A DNA stretch of 30,455 nt from Saccoglossus kowalevskii (Eukaryota > Hemichordata > Enteropneusta > Harrimaniidae), in NCBI RefSeq assembly GCF_000003605.2, contig NW_003141311.1:312460-342914 (forward strand). Direction: 5' to 3'. Below, piece after piece: positions 1-12,332 of this stretch; the first letter of the stretch is position 1; every line of letters starts with the position of its first letter. The notes beneath the pieces were generated by a model that saw only the letters and a list, made by a program, of their open reading frames with translations, was not told the origin of the DNA and searched no databases. A program made the translations under genes and the position numbers.

Positions 1-1140
1 GGCTAACTGGCGGCCATTTTGTTTTAATAATTGGGCTTCTAGAGCCATATCTCTTAAATGCTTTGACTTGTTGTATTTAAATTTTATATATTCGTTATAC
101 ATCATGTTATATTTATACATGTATTCAAAATGGCTGATTTTGAATGCTGTTCCAGAGCAATATCTCTCAATATGGACAAGTACTTGTTTGACAATCAGAT
201 ACAAATGTCAATCATTTTAATGTTAAAAAAAGCATATTCCTGACATGGTTATATTCCAGCTATAAACAAAACTATATATCTTAAATTTGATAACTAACGG
301 GGACTGTGCCATGCATGGCTTGTTATTCAAAATTTTTGCATGGAAAAAAAAAATTGTACCCTGTAGCAGGTGCATCGTTAGTTGTATAAATCCTGAATTT
401 TGAGTTATTTAATATTTAGATTCTCAACGGTCATGGTTGTAATATCAATGCTATGTATACTGTAATACAATAATTTTCAGTATCTGCACCTAATAATTAT
501 TATATTATAATAATCCAAACTATTTTGTAGAACTTTGTATTGATATAAAAACAAATTCCGGCAATATATCAATATTCAGTTTTCTAAAATTCAATTTGAT
601 TGTTTCTTAAATGGAATTATGTGTGGATCTGTGCTAGATAGTCTAGCTTGCAGAAAACGATGAGAGAGTGGATACGGCTATGATTAAATCTGAAAACATT
701 TTGGTTTAGCTGACGTCACAACATCTGTTCAAAATAATGTATAATAATTATGTTATTAACAAAATACTGGAATATATGTCCTCGTACATCATATGCTTAT
801 AATACTTATTATTATAAATCTACTTCTGTAAATTATGAAGTTTCTGAATACAATAATTCCTGGTTACGAGCATTCAATAACCATGCAAATTTACAACATT
901 AATGGATTCACTTTGACCTCTTCAGCAGATCAATGGAACTGTTAAAAAACACTCATTAATTAGGCTAACTTTGATTTGAAAAAATATTTGTTTGCATTCA
1001 GATATAATATGGATATTTCACGTAACCTTGTATGAACCACCCTCACTAGCCAAAATCTAAGTTTATTCAGCCAAGCCTCTAAACAGACCTTGGCAGAACG
1101 TCCATCAAATATGCGTATTCTATCAGCGCCCCCAGTAATC
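1..1140. other. Non-coding, A+T-rich; no gene recognised
   Basis: No ORF with a recognisable product on either strand. A CRE palindrome, TGACGTCA, lies at 711-718. Probably old interspersed repeat sequence. Confidence 0.6.
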
Positions 1141-1168
1141 AGTTGCAGCTAATCATTGTCCAATCAGT

Positions 1169-1381
1169 TTGCGTGTTACAAATCCTTCTTTGGCGTTTCT
1201 TTTTAAACAATATTGGCGGCGTGATATTTGTGATGATAAAATTGCGAAAGTTTTCGATGTTGGTGCCCTCAAGCCTCATCAGGTACAGGCAATCGACGCA
1301 GTTTTGTGTGGGAAGGATGTCTTCATAGCGACAAAAACAGGAAGTGGAATTTTATTTTATAATTTAGTACGTCCAAGCTGA
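1169..1381 (+). pseudogene. RecQ-like helicase fragment
   Basis: The reading frame contains a run like the start of a RecQ/SF2 helicase core: F-D-V-G-x-L-K-P-H-Q-x-Q-A-I-D, then L-C-G-K-D-V-F-I-A-T-K-T-G-S-G. The Walker A motif should continue G-K-S/T but reads G-I-L-F-Y-N, so the essential lysine is missing, apparently by a small deletion, and the frame stops at 1379-1381. No later helicase motifs follow. Such fragments are often carried by repeats in invertebrate genomes. Decayed host exon or element debris; not functional. Confidence 0.5.
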
Positions 1382-1521
1382 TTGGGCGCCTTGCTTCAAG
1401 GTGTGCCCAATCACATCTCACTGCTTAAGATACGCAATTAGCCTATGCGATCCCGCACGGTATCGTGTAGAGGCCTATAGGTCGAAGACACAGGACCGTG
1501 CGATTCGGACGATGTGTATGA

Positions 1522-1824
1522 ACGTGTAAAATGTTGGCAGTGGTTCGTCATGAAGTCAACGACTTCCGTCAAGGTGTCTGTACACTGGCCATTGATTGTC
1601 AAGGTCTCTTGGTCACTACCATGTGCAATAATCTTTCTGAAAATATTAGTTATGATGACAGCACCAATACGTGTGCAAGTCTTTGATCAGATCAGATTTT
1701 CTGTCAATGGAGTGTGTGCACACATGCTGCGTTCCATTTTGAAAACATCCCTGACGACGTCTGTGGTGAAACCAATAGTTTAGTTGACCCATTCCTTTCT
1801 ACATCTGTTGAAAAACATGTATAA
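1522..1824 (+). pseudogene. Reading frame of ~100 codons broken by one TGA, origin unknown
   Basis: In frame 1, codons from 1522 to the TAA at 1822-1824 are interrupted only by TGA at 1684-1686. The product has a protein-like composition (several Cys, Asp and His, few low-complexity runs). It lies in higher-G+C sequence just after the helicase remnant, so the two may belong to one decayed element. A GTG-initiated ORF in frame 2 overlaps it. I recognise no family. Confidence 0.25.
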
Positions 1825-2779
1825 TAACAATAAAGGTTATTAACAAATTACCATAATTTATGTCTTTGTACATCGTACAATTATGCATTGTTCTCAGCGT
1901 TGCGCGTCTCTGACAAAACTTTCACTGTATGATGTACACAAACATACATCTGGTACTTTGTTAAATTTTGTTAATATATACATAATTTTAGTAAATATCT
2001 CAGACAGTAATCTTTCAGTGAAGTAAGCCTTGTGTATCATGGTATTCATTATTTATTTCAAATTTTCTATTTCCAGGAACTTGAAGGGGTGTCTTAAAAT
2101 TACAACAAGGTATACTACAATTGCATTATGCCTCTGTGATGGAGCCTATGGAAGGTCTGTCATGATTACCTAAAGCAGGTTGTTTCTCATTATTTTAAAA
2201 ATAAAGTGTTATTTATACTGCTGTATTCAAGTGTTTTACTACTCGTAGATTAGCGTATATTTTGCTATTCTTGAGAGCAGAGTAAAATTACAGAACATTC
2301 TATATTTCTAAGACGCGCACCAATGTAACATGCTGTGAATCGCTGGTCAAATAGCCAATAAAAGCAGCACAAACTCAACTATGAGACAATCCTGAACAAC
2401 CTAATTTATATATGTTGCACATGGAGGGGTAGTCTTGTTACACTGTTCAGGAGAGTCTCAACAACTAGCTCAAAGTCAATTTTTTGAGAGTTTTTACTAT
2501 TCACTGTGGTTGCTAGGCGGTGAAAATGCTCGGATGTTCACACCAGAGAATATTCTATATGGAGCTATTTAGAGAGCAGATATTTAGGGGATTTAAGTGG
2601 AAGGATATTCCTTGTGTATTGAGACTTCTGAGAATGAAGTGATTTACCAGCAAATGATTATTTCTCTTTAGTAGATCTCACTCAACTAATTCTACTAGTG
2701 TGAAGACGCTGTTTTCTTGTGCATCACATATTTCCTCTCTAAACTTTGGTGTTGTGAATCATCGCTTGATGACCATTTT
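1825..2779. other. Non-coding; nothing recognised
   Basis: A+T-rich with no domain-bearing frame. The 80-codon ORF starting at 2700 runs into the tandem array that follows and has no recognisable content. Confidence 0.55.
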
Positions 2780-3141
2780 GATATTATCATTAGGTGCTTC
2801 ACATCTGGCCAAACCAATAAGGTTTGAGAGGAAAGCCTGGCTTGGACACATACCAGACTTTGCATTAAATCTGGTTACCCCAGTAATTGGTTTGAGGGGA
2901 GAACAACCCAAAATTGCATTACATCTGGCCACCCAAGCTTGAGGAGAAAATCTGGCTTAGACACTGCCCAGACATGTCATTGATTAAAGAGAGTAAACCT
3001 GGGTCAGATACAGCCCAGGAATTGCATTATGTCTGTCCACCCAATACTAGTATTATTTGTTGGAAAGAAAAACCTGGTTTGGACATGCCTATGCATTTAA
3101 TTACATCAGGATACCTGGATATGGTCATGCAAGTGGATTAA
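2780..3141 (+). repeat. Degenerate tandem repeat, about six units of 47-69 bp
   Basis: Units recur with the order CATCTGGCCACCC, then a GAGG/GAGAA block, CTGGCTTGGACA, and a closing GCATT. The GCATT/TCATT anchors lie at about 2862, 2916, 2977, 3024 and 3093. The copies are strongly diverged, and the 75- and 80-codon ORFs here are by-products of repetition. Confidence 0.65.
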
Positions 3142-3393
3142 ACCAAAGTCTCACTAAGGTGTAGATGCAAGTCACATGGCCAATTTTCCTTCTGTGCTTT
3201 TCTGGGCTATGGGATGATATATTTGTTGGCATATGACAAGTTTTAGAACTATTATAACAACACAACTATGAGCTATATTTCAATCATGCACACCCTATGC
3301 GATAAATGTTACATCCTTTGATGACTGAAGTTAGCCGTTCCAGGCAGCCATCCAATGAATGGACATCCAGAAAAACAAAAGCAAAATGACTGC

Positions 3394-3731
3394 AGATAGA
3401 TGGCACATCAACTCAGCATCACTACAGATACATCAGTTAACTCAACAGTAGTAAATTGTATTCGGTTGCGCAGGTTCATTGCAAGTGGCATGTAGAGTGG
3501 AAGAGATAAAGAAGCAATGAATAATAAGTACACACTACTAAGCTTGTTGTTTTTTTCAAAAGATCGACAACTTTTAATTCAACATTTCGTCTTAAATATA
3601 AAGCTTTGTCAGGAACTGGTGATATGTGACATGCCTGATTAGTGGTCTTGCTCTATATCGATAGATGGCTTATCAACTCGACATTACCAAAGATACACAG
3701 GTTAAACTCTATAGATGGCTTATCAACTCGG
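3394..3731 (+). repeat. Repeated ~50 bp motif (ATAGATGGCTTATCAACTCG)
   Basis: The 20-mer in the name occurs exactly at 3661-3680 and 3711-3730 (50 bp period). A diverged copy, GATAGATGGCACATCAACTC, lies at about 3396. The sequence after each copy (CAT-ACAxAGATACA-CAGxTTAA) is also shared, so the spacing unit is a real tandem repeat. Confidence 0.6.
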
Positions 3732-3988
3732 ATGAGTCCTTGGTATTATGCATACGTGAACAAGATGAACAAAAATATATACTTGAAAAACTTAATATAA
3801 AAGTTATTCTAACAACATTTCATTATAACATAGATTGCTTTTGATTATTAAAATTGTTTGTAGGGTGATTGATTGTAGGTCAAGTTACAAATGTTGTTCA
3901 GTTAAGTACATTGATATGATTTGTGTTTCCCACAAGAGACGCATTACTTTGTATTCTGATGAAACCCCAAAGATCGAAATGCAACATA
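3562..3988. mobile_element. Possible Penelope-like or related element remnant
   Basis: At 3562-3615 the sequence runs GATCGAC, then TTCAACATTTCGTC, then a short palindrome and TTTGTCAGGAAC. At 3957-3985 a converse form, CTGATGAAACCCCAAAGATCGAAATGCAAC-like, appears. Paired motifs of the type 'gtcgaacgtttcg / gatgaagcc-aaa-tcgaaacg' are typical of ends of Penelope-like elements and related repeats (from memory of such repeats). No coding remnant lies between them. Confidence 0.3.
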
Positions 3989-4565
3989 AATCTTGCCTAG
4001 TTTAGTCATACATTGCCTTACCAAAATCACCAGAGTCACCAGAAGGGTTTGTGCACCCCTATCTACAGTTATATTATTTTCAAATGTAAGAATAAAGATA
4101 GTAAACAGTGTCCTAGCACTTAGAATTGGTCAGAGAGAGCGTTCAAGATTACCAGAGACACTCTTAGTAAATTCACTGACATTTATCAGCAGGTAGAAGC
4201 AGGGCGTTACCAAGTAGGCATCGATCAAAGCCTGAGCAAGTGTAGTGTCCTTCAAACAATCAATCTGCATTTTTTTTATTGTAAAGAAGTTGTTTCAAAT
4301 CCCCTACAAATTAGTATTTCTGGGAATAGATTTTTATACGTGTATGGGTTAATTTCGGCTGAGCAGTGTTTCCAACTCGGAGACTTAGCAGTTTCACTGT
4401 CCTCTATTCCCATTGCACAGCTCCGACAACTATGGCTTTCAGAGTTATCTCAGTTCAGGTGTTAGTAGTCCAAGCAGTGTCTAGCCACCCTTAGATCGAT
4501 TTATCACTGTAACTCTGGTGCAACAGAAAGGAAATGCAGCTAGAATCTCATCACATCACCGTTCG
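3989..4565. other. Non-coding, possibly the 5' part of the DIRS-like remnant
   Basis: A 67-codon ORF (3993-4196) has no recognisable domain. G+C rises from about 4360 onward, like the remnant after it, but I could not identify reverse-transcriptase motifs. Confidence 0.4.
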
Positions 4566-4995
4566 CTCTGTGGGGAATGCTATTGATCAACCTGTTCAAT
4601 TCAAAAACTTCAAGCTCAAGAGGTACGCTTTGTGCTTACTTACTGGATCCCCTCACATATGCGATGTATAAGCTGATGATACCATGGGTGAATCAGATTC
4701 TATATGCATTCCCATCATTCCTAATAATTCAAGCTGTACTAGAGAAAGTACTGGCAATGCCTAATAATGACAGCATGTAATCGTATTGAATTGGCCAGTG
4801 GGACTATGGTTTCCACTCATCCTGTCTTCAGTGGTAGCCAGGTCAGTATGTCTGTGACCCCATCGCTTCTGACGCAAAATCACAGGGTTCTCCCCATAAG
4901 TCCAGTGCTGTTCCTATTACACACTGGAGGCTCTCCAGCAGTTGTCAGCTAGAGAGAATTTTCTAGCCGAGTGTCTGACAATATTGACACTCTTG
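4566..4995 (+). mobile_element. DIRS-like (tyrosine-recombinase) retrotransposon remnant
   Basis: Conceptual reading from about 4568 gives L-W-G-M, an L-F-N-S-K block, L-L-D-P-L-T-Y-A, then I-P-W, Y-A-F-P-S-F-L-I-I and V-L-E-K-V. This order matches the RNase H end of DIRS/Ngaro-type polyproteins (WG-x-P-x-x-DLF ... DPLA-x-DA ... YAFPP-x-x-LI ... VL-x-K). A shifted frame continues W-P-x-x-L-W-F-P-L-I-L near 4796-4828, then F-S-S-R-V-S-D near 4955, as at the start of the recombinase part. Several frameshifts and stops make it inactive. Upstream limits are unclear. Confidence 0.6.
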
Positions 4996-5389
4996 AAGAA
5001 TCAAAAAGCAGAATTTGACACAACTCCCATTATTACCCCTCATTATAGCAGATTTTTGGGATTGAGGACAGGGAGCAATTACTGCTCTGTCCAGCCAACT
5101 CGGGTATTTCAATAAAACACGTGCTATTAGATGTGACATTAAACAAACATTCATCTGTTATGTGGGGAAACATCATACAGCTGCATCCCCAACAACGATT
5201 GGCCATTTGGTAGAAAAAACGATTTAAGTGTAGTCGGCTGCACACACAAAAAAATTCCGTTTAGATAAGTGAGATTTCAGTGCAAATGTTCTCATTTGAG
5301 AGTCTTATTTTCAACAGTTTGTTATCCTGGGTTTCACCTATTTATTGTTGCGAAAACGATATTTCATCTGATTAAGTTTACAAATGTAT

Positions 5390-6010
5390 GTACCTCCTCC
5401 AAGGAGGTTATGTTTCGGTATCGTTGCTTTGTTTGTTGTTTGTCTGTTAAAAGGTTAACTCAAAAAGTTATTGATGAATTGATACGGTTACCATCAAAAC
5501 AACAATTTCAAAAATGATTTTTCATTTATAACTCAAAAAGTTACAGATGGATTTTTATGGAATTGCCAGGAGAGATTGTCTTTGATGCAAGTATCAATCC
5601 GTTGAATGTTGGTAGAGATGTCGATCCACCTACCATGGAAACTGTAATTTCGAGAATGATATTTTATTTACAACTTGAAGGGTTATTGATGGATTATCAT
5701 GATTTTGTTTACGATGGTGTGCCCTTGACACCGTACGGTCCAGTGGATTACATTTGGTAGTGATGTTCTTCTGGTTGCATTATGAATTCTCATGACATTT
5801 CCACAAGGGTCGGCCTGATACGGACCAATTGTTTAGATTTTGGTTAAGAGACAGATATGGTTGCTATGGAAACAAAATTTTCGGAAAACTCATGGGCAAT
5901 TGCCTTTCATACCAATCCATTAAATGTTACAAGAGATTAGAATCTGCTTGTTGTGGAAACAACAATTTTTGGAATGAATTTTCATTTATAATTCAAAACG
6001 TCAATTGAAT
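5390..6010 (+). repeat. CCTCC-AA-GGAGG interspersed repeat with internal repeats
   Basis: It begins with ACCTCCTCCAAGGAGGTTATG and a GTTTGTTGTTTGTCTGT run, then ACTCAAAAAGTTA-x-TGATGAAT. This head is familiar to me from a family of short interspersed repeats common in marine invertebrate genomes. Blocks recur inside it: a GGAAAC-AACAATTT-TCATTTATAA block at about 5488, 5639, 5861 and 5949, and an AATCCxTTxAATGTT block at about 5597 and 5924. The 67-codon ORF at 5557-5760 is part of this repeat. Confidence 0.5.
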
Positions 6011-6065
6011 CTCAGTAATTTGTCAGGGTTCCCTTGGAAACTAGAAACAAAGAAGCACCAATTGG

Positions 6066-6202
6066 TAAGATGTTGGTTAAGATCTGGAACTCACTGCCAT
6101 GGGAAAATTGTGTTCAATGACTATTCATTACCAAATAAATTTAAAGAACAAATTTATTCAGTTGTTTTAGGAGATATCTTTCTACAACCATTCAGAATGT
6201 AA
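6066..6202 (+). mobile_element. LINE 3' coding-end fragment
   Basis: The reading frame from 6070 gives V-K-I-W-N-S-L-P-W followed by a stop. A shifted frame continues N-D-Y-S-L-P-N-K-F-K-E-Q-I. The 'WNSLP ... NxFKxxI' order is the usual C-terminal end of many LINE reverse-transcriptase proteins. It is short and frameshifted, and lies directly after the CCTCC-AA-GGAGG repeat. Confidence 0.45.
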
Positions 6203-9200
6203 CGTTACGTTTTGATATATGATATTCAGTTATGTGTGTTTGTGAAATTCTCGCCGCCGTGAAAATAATGATCCAGTTTTAATTATACAGACCAAATGAT
6301 GTACATAATTAGCTTACATGCACACATTAACAAGGAGGGGTTTAGTGTTTATGCTATTGAGACACATTGATAGTGTAAGAAGAAACTATAGCAAAATGTA
6401 TTACCAAACCTTTTTCTCTAAAATCGAAAAGTAAATATGTCAGCCAATGTTGCGTATGATTCTTATTTTGGCAGATGGCTAAAGTCAGTATCCCCCAAGA
6501 ATCAATAATAGTACTAGTGAATGATGCTATTTTTTTACTGGTAAGATACTCAAGACAACAAAATAGCCTAAATTGTCCGATTGACATAAAGTACAAATAT
6601 ACACATTGTTTCAATGCAAATTATTCAGGTGAATAGATGTAATCTATTTTGTAGGGGTAGCTCTTTCTGGTGCGAAACTGTCAAAATTAGGTATGTATGT
6701 CTCTTTCTTAGTTTGTGTTTTTCTGACATTGATTGAGTATGACTGGATCATTAAAACTTACATATATTACAATTTGCATAATTTCAGTGGATTGTCGGTT
6801 TACTGTGCTATATGATTGCCGATATATTCATAAAACAGCTGATTTTATTATCCCCATCTGTGTCTTGCTCCACAGTAAATAAAATCAGTCTATGCACAGT
6901 CAGACTGTAGATAATTGATTATATATTTCCATTGATATTAATCACCGTGGCTAAGGTGCCGATATTTATATAAACCTGTGTTGATATTTTTGTAAAAATT
7001 TAAACGGCCACCAATCTGGTAAGTTGTGTGTAATCAATCTTGTCTGTGTTATTTATCATTCAGTGGTTGAACAAATACTTATCTTTGTCGAAACTGTTCG
7101 TGCAGGATGGTAGCGTTAACTGATTGTTTTGTTGTCAAACGTGTCTGCTGTTAGTATCTCCGTGATTACATGACTACTACTGCACTATATGCGATATATC
7201 AATTGTATTAGCGGAAACATTATTCGTTGTTGCCGTTGTTGTAAGTCGTCATCATGTATAGACTCTATTGTATTCAACCATGCATTAGTCGCATATGGTG
7301 TCCTGTCCGCCATCTTTATTTTGTTTGCAAAAAACAAAACAAAACATGAAAACAAAGTTTTAATCAGGTGCATGCCGTTGCCATGGAAATACCTTAATGC
7401 ACCTTAGAGCTGGTAGACGATGGAGTGTCTCTTATATAAATCAAATGAATGAATTCGCCATACCATATCATACAAAATGCAATATTATACAGGGAATAAG
7501 TTAGTTGACCGAACATGCATATTGATGCACTATGATAAGATTTTATATAAATTGTGTATAATATTTATTGGGTTCCCCCCCAAAAAAAAACATCTTGTTG
7601 TTGAATAATGCTTACATAATATGGAACGGTTAACGTGGCGTAATCAGCTGTGCGCTGCCAATAATGGAAAGTCACCTCGTCGTGATAGTGAGTACAGACC
7701 TTGCATGTCGCGTGTTTGTAAAATGCTCCATCAAACATGCCTGCAGTCAATTTTGTGAAATGCAAGGCAAATTGCAGATGGAAATTTGAAACGTTGAAGG
7801 GAGATCAGGTGATCTTTCAGTTCTCTTTGTATAACGTAGTGGCGAATTTGAAAGTGCAATTGCAGGTGTTATGTATGTTGCTGGGGGTTAGCATACTCCA
7901 TATAATTGGCGAAGCGTTGCTCATGGCGACTAATGCCTTTATTGCGTTGCTATGTGAAAGTAACTGAAATCAGGGATTTGAGAGACGTTACATTATTGAT
8001 ATCTGCGGCAGTGGTGATTTGATGCATTGGTAACTAGGCGTGTTGTCACGTACAAATCGTATGTGTGTAGGAGATTTATTTGTCAAGTGTAACTAAAAGC
8101 CACATCCAGGTAATTTGTATCAGTAGTCCTAATGTTCCATGTCCCGGATGTTCCATGGCACAACCTTATATATTATGCCATATGCATTTGTGGTGCATTT
8201 ATGTGTATAGTGATTTCTAACATCAACATGATGCCAGCACGTTATTATTTAAGGGCCGTCTTTTAATTCAAAATTATGTTCAACGTATCTGCAAATTCTA
8301 GAGGGTCCCCCCTCCTCATCTAAACCTGACGGCCACTAATTAATTATACATGTGTTCTATATCCGCTGAGTATATTTTTGAGCATGTTTGATTTTTTTGA
8401 ACGCATCTTGTTGATATATCGTAAAATAAAACTTGTTTGACAGTTAGTTCGATGCTATAATGAATATGCTAATCGTGCATATGCGGTTCGAATTACCTAT
8501 ACGTATGCGTTTTGGAGTTGTACATGATTATCATTGAACGAAAACTTGCTTTTGCCTCCAAAGCAAATTTTCTAATTTACGATAAATTTAATATCGCAAT
8601 TGAAGATTATTGAATGGTAAAATCTGCTGTAGCATCTAATATTTCTTTTTACTAATATGAAAAAATCAGTTTTCTTTTTTTTTGTCGTCGCGATTCGTGT
8701 TCTACGCTTATCAATAAGCAAGAATGTGCACCAGTCCGGCACACAATTCTAGCAATCAAACAATTCTCTACGTTAACACACGGATTATTTCAATCAGATA
8801 TTCCTAAAATTATATTTTACATAATCTTATAAATTGAATACTCTCTCTATTATTGTTCATAAATGATTTATTCCCACGATGTATTCTCATCAAGAGTTCG
8901 ACCACATATAATACGACGATCTCCAAAGTTTGAAATTAGCCGTTTTGAATCAACTTGTTGCGCAGGTAAGGTAATAACAAAAGACGCGACAAAGACAACG
9001 AATCATGTCGCAACGTAATTGCAATATAGATTCAAACACTGTAACCTATTTAGAGATATGTGAATAAAAAAAGTGAATAAAAAGACGAGCGCATTCTAAC
9101 CTGTATTTGCTCGGCAGTGATAATATAGCGCATTGTACATTATCTGTTATACATGGATGTTTACAAAATTAAACTAAACATCCTGTTTGTCTCTGATCGT

Positions 9201-12200
9201 TTATGAGTCATTTATGTCGGATTAATGCACCGCTGTTTTTAATGCATCGATTACAATTCGACAGGCTGAAATATCGTGATTACAAAAATTACGTAATATT
9301 TATCTATCCTACTACCAAGTAACACAGATAATAATGTTGTACTATGTCTATATCAGGACCTGGAGGTGTGACTGTGTTTATAACAAAAATTCTACTGCAA
9401 CCGATCCGGTTTGAATAGCCCTCTGTTGCCTGGTATATTTGATAATACGCATGTAAATTGTGATTTGCATGCTTAATTTTGCTTACTTGTTTACTGGGGG
9501 TATTTGTTGTTTTTAAAAACACAACAAATCAGATGCGGATATGTCTGGTTTGGTTTGCGTCTCATGTCATTTTTTATTTTCGTTGTTGCTCTGTGATAGT
9601 TGGACACGGAATAATGACTCTACAACCGTGACGATCGCGTGCATGTCTACATCCGATTTTTTTCAAAATGTTTATTACATCTATAATTTGAACATCACAT
9701 CTCACCAATTGTCTGGCCTTTCTCAGCCAAACTAATTCAAACATTTATCATAAAGACTCTTTGCGAATGCGATTCTATTCAAATCGTGACAGCTGTCTGA
9801 CATCCATTTTCTTTACTCATATATCTGCCTGTTCGTGTTTAATTTAATCATTACTTTGAGTGAATCGCTTAATAATTTCTTGTTAAATCTACAATGAAGT
9901 AATATACTAGTTTTAAAATATAAAATTAAAAAGTAAATTTTGTTTTGACACAAGAGAGAAATAACAAGAAAACCACACACACGAGCACATACATATGACA
10001 CCGCTTGTTTTTGTCGATCCAAAATGTCTCTTTCCATGTGTCAGTATCTGGCGCTAAAATTATAAAACATAATTAATCAATCATCTGTAATTTAAATGTG
10101 TTTCCCTTCGCATCAGTGTTTACATAAGTTTTATTAAAATTGAGAGATAGTATCAAATTCTTATGCGGTGATTATGGGACCCTACCACTTTACAAAATAC
10201 ATTAAAGGCATTAATTTTGAATTCTTATTCTGTATACGTAGTTGATTGATTTAGTAGCGTTTTCTTTTTTTGTATATAGACGACAAACTTTTTGCAGCTT
10301 TTACCCAGTGCAATGGTGTTGCGAAATTGAAGTTTAACTGAGTCCTCTGATAATTAATTAAATTATGTATTTCCACCTTATATTGTCCCCGACCCATATC
10401 ATGTTATGTTGTACTCAAGGCACAGTCGAACACATATAAAGTATATTGCCGAATGCCACTTGGGGTACCGTGTAATTTAAAGTAACTGTCGAAAGATTTC
10501 AACTAAACTAATATAAGAAACCAATATTGGATATACAGCAATTTAATCTATGCCCAAATGCAACTTTAAAACAATCGCCAAATGACAGTGTTGTAATAAA
10601 GAGATGGCTCAAACTATATTTGCAAGAATATAGTTCTCTTATGATGATTGAATTTTATAAAGCGCTGAATCCACCAATGGCGTTGATTGACGTCAGTCTC
10701 AACAAGGGATTAGTCTGTGTTGACACATTTTTTCACACAATTCCCACCGGAATCTGACACTAAGGATCTAACAACGCCTTCCAACTTTTAGAGTCTTACG
10801 GCCCGTTTGAACTTGAATTCTTTTTAGTGCATCCAAAAGCCATCTCCATCAGAAATGAGATGAGAATTAAACTTCAGTCCCGTAATGCATTCACCTCCTA
10901 GTTTGCAATAATATCATTGACTAACGAATGTTTTTAACATCACACACGTTGTACATAGACTTGATCTCTTATTGTATTCTTACCAAAGGGGAGCTTTGAA
11001 TGGTTTTCTCTCAATCCCGTCCCAGATGTCACGGTATATTGCATATTACTGTGACGTGTACTTTTCTTCCCCCAAATTATACTGATTTGCAAACGACTTT
11101 TACTCTTCTAGTTGGCGCGCGGTAGGTTTATTTGCTTACCTAAATTAAATTAACATTTAAACATTTAGCGAGACTATTATTTGTGTTGAAAATTCACGAT
11201 TTTCACATTTATTTATTAATTGATGAAATGCACTATAAACTTTCATCTGATAAAGTGAACGTAACCTCGAATGTCATGTAAGTTGGTTAAAATGTAGATT
11301 TTCTGAAGGGAAGCAAGGCAGCTTCAGTAGTGTTTTCCAAAATCAACAACACAGGTTTAATCTGTGTGCCTATAAGTTTCAAAGATAAACTTAAGACAAA
11401 GTAATGTTAGGATGTGTTATCAGTAGCTAACTAACACACAATGAGTGTTTCCAAACATTTGAGTGTTTTTTCTCCGTCCCTGTTTATTTCACAGATTAAT
11501 CATTTGCATATGAAAGTGTCGGACACAAGGTCACACAGCCACTGAAAAAAAATCATTGATTTTGGTGTTCTCATCTGCCGATTTTATCAAATTATAGCTA
11601 TCCCATTCCTTTACTTTCTTTGGTTTCCAATAGCCTTACACATTTGGATGCCCCTACACATGTTAAAGCAGACCTTGATGGGAAAACAAATTGCTTGTGC
11701 AGATAAACAAGCTTGAAAATCTTTGCTGTGATTTCATGGACGTTTTCTAGGAGTTTATGTTTTTCAAAATACAACGCCTTTAACAAAAAATAACGTATAC
11801 TTATTGTTGTCAGATTAACACCAAATTTTCACAGCTTTAAGGTTACAATGAGAGGAACTTGAATGTGTCCAGACAAACTATTTCATGGATTATTTACCAA
11901 TGTGTTGTGGTTTGAGTTGGGGGCAATGTGACTAAAACAGTAATTGAAATTTAGCACACTGCTTCTCAAAACGCGTTGCTTGAATAAAACTGACCAGACA
12001 CATTCAATTTACCAGACTATTGAACAACTAGGAAAAGTAAAAAATAACTTCTTATCACCAGCATAAATGCGTAATTATGTTTTTTTACAAAGAAAGTAAT
12101 TTTTCACTTTTGATTAAGTAACGCATCGCAGAATGCAGATACGGGCATGGCAAACACACCTTTGAAAAGCCTGAAGTCTGGCGATTCTAAAAATATATAC

Positions 12201-12332
12201 TTTCCTGGGTCTATTTGTAGTCATTTGGTCACAATTAGAAGATGAAAACAAGTATGCAAATAATAGTCCCGCTACCTTAAACTCCTTGAAATACAGACAC
12301 ATCGCCAAGAACACAAGTGGCGATTCAGTCGT
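6203..12332. other. Long intergenic stretch, no supported gene
   Basis: Scanned on both strands: ORFs are at most about 86 codons, with no domains, conserved motifs or exon series. Notes: a (GTT)-rich and A-rich run near 7210-7350, an ATG-started 76-codon ORF at 7737-7967 without recognisable content, and a CRE palindrome at 10688-10695. It may hold introns or enhancers, which sequence alone does not show. Confidence 0.5.

Noticed and set aside
9-20. GGCGGCCATTTT at 9-20 and 27557-27568 as ends of one element
   Set aside because: Only about 12 bases are shared and both are in direct orientation 27 kb apart; consistent with a common YY1-like or repeat-derived word.
8484-8500. GGTTCGAATTACC as a tRNA T-loop
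   Set aside because: No matching acceptor, D or anticodon stems around it on either strand.
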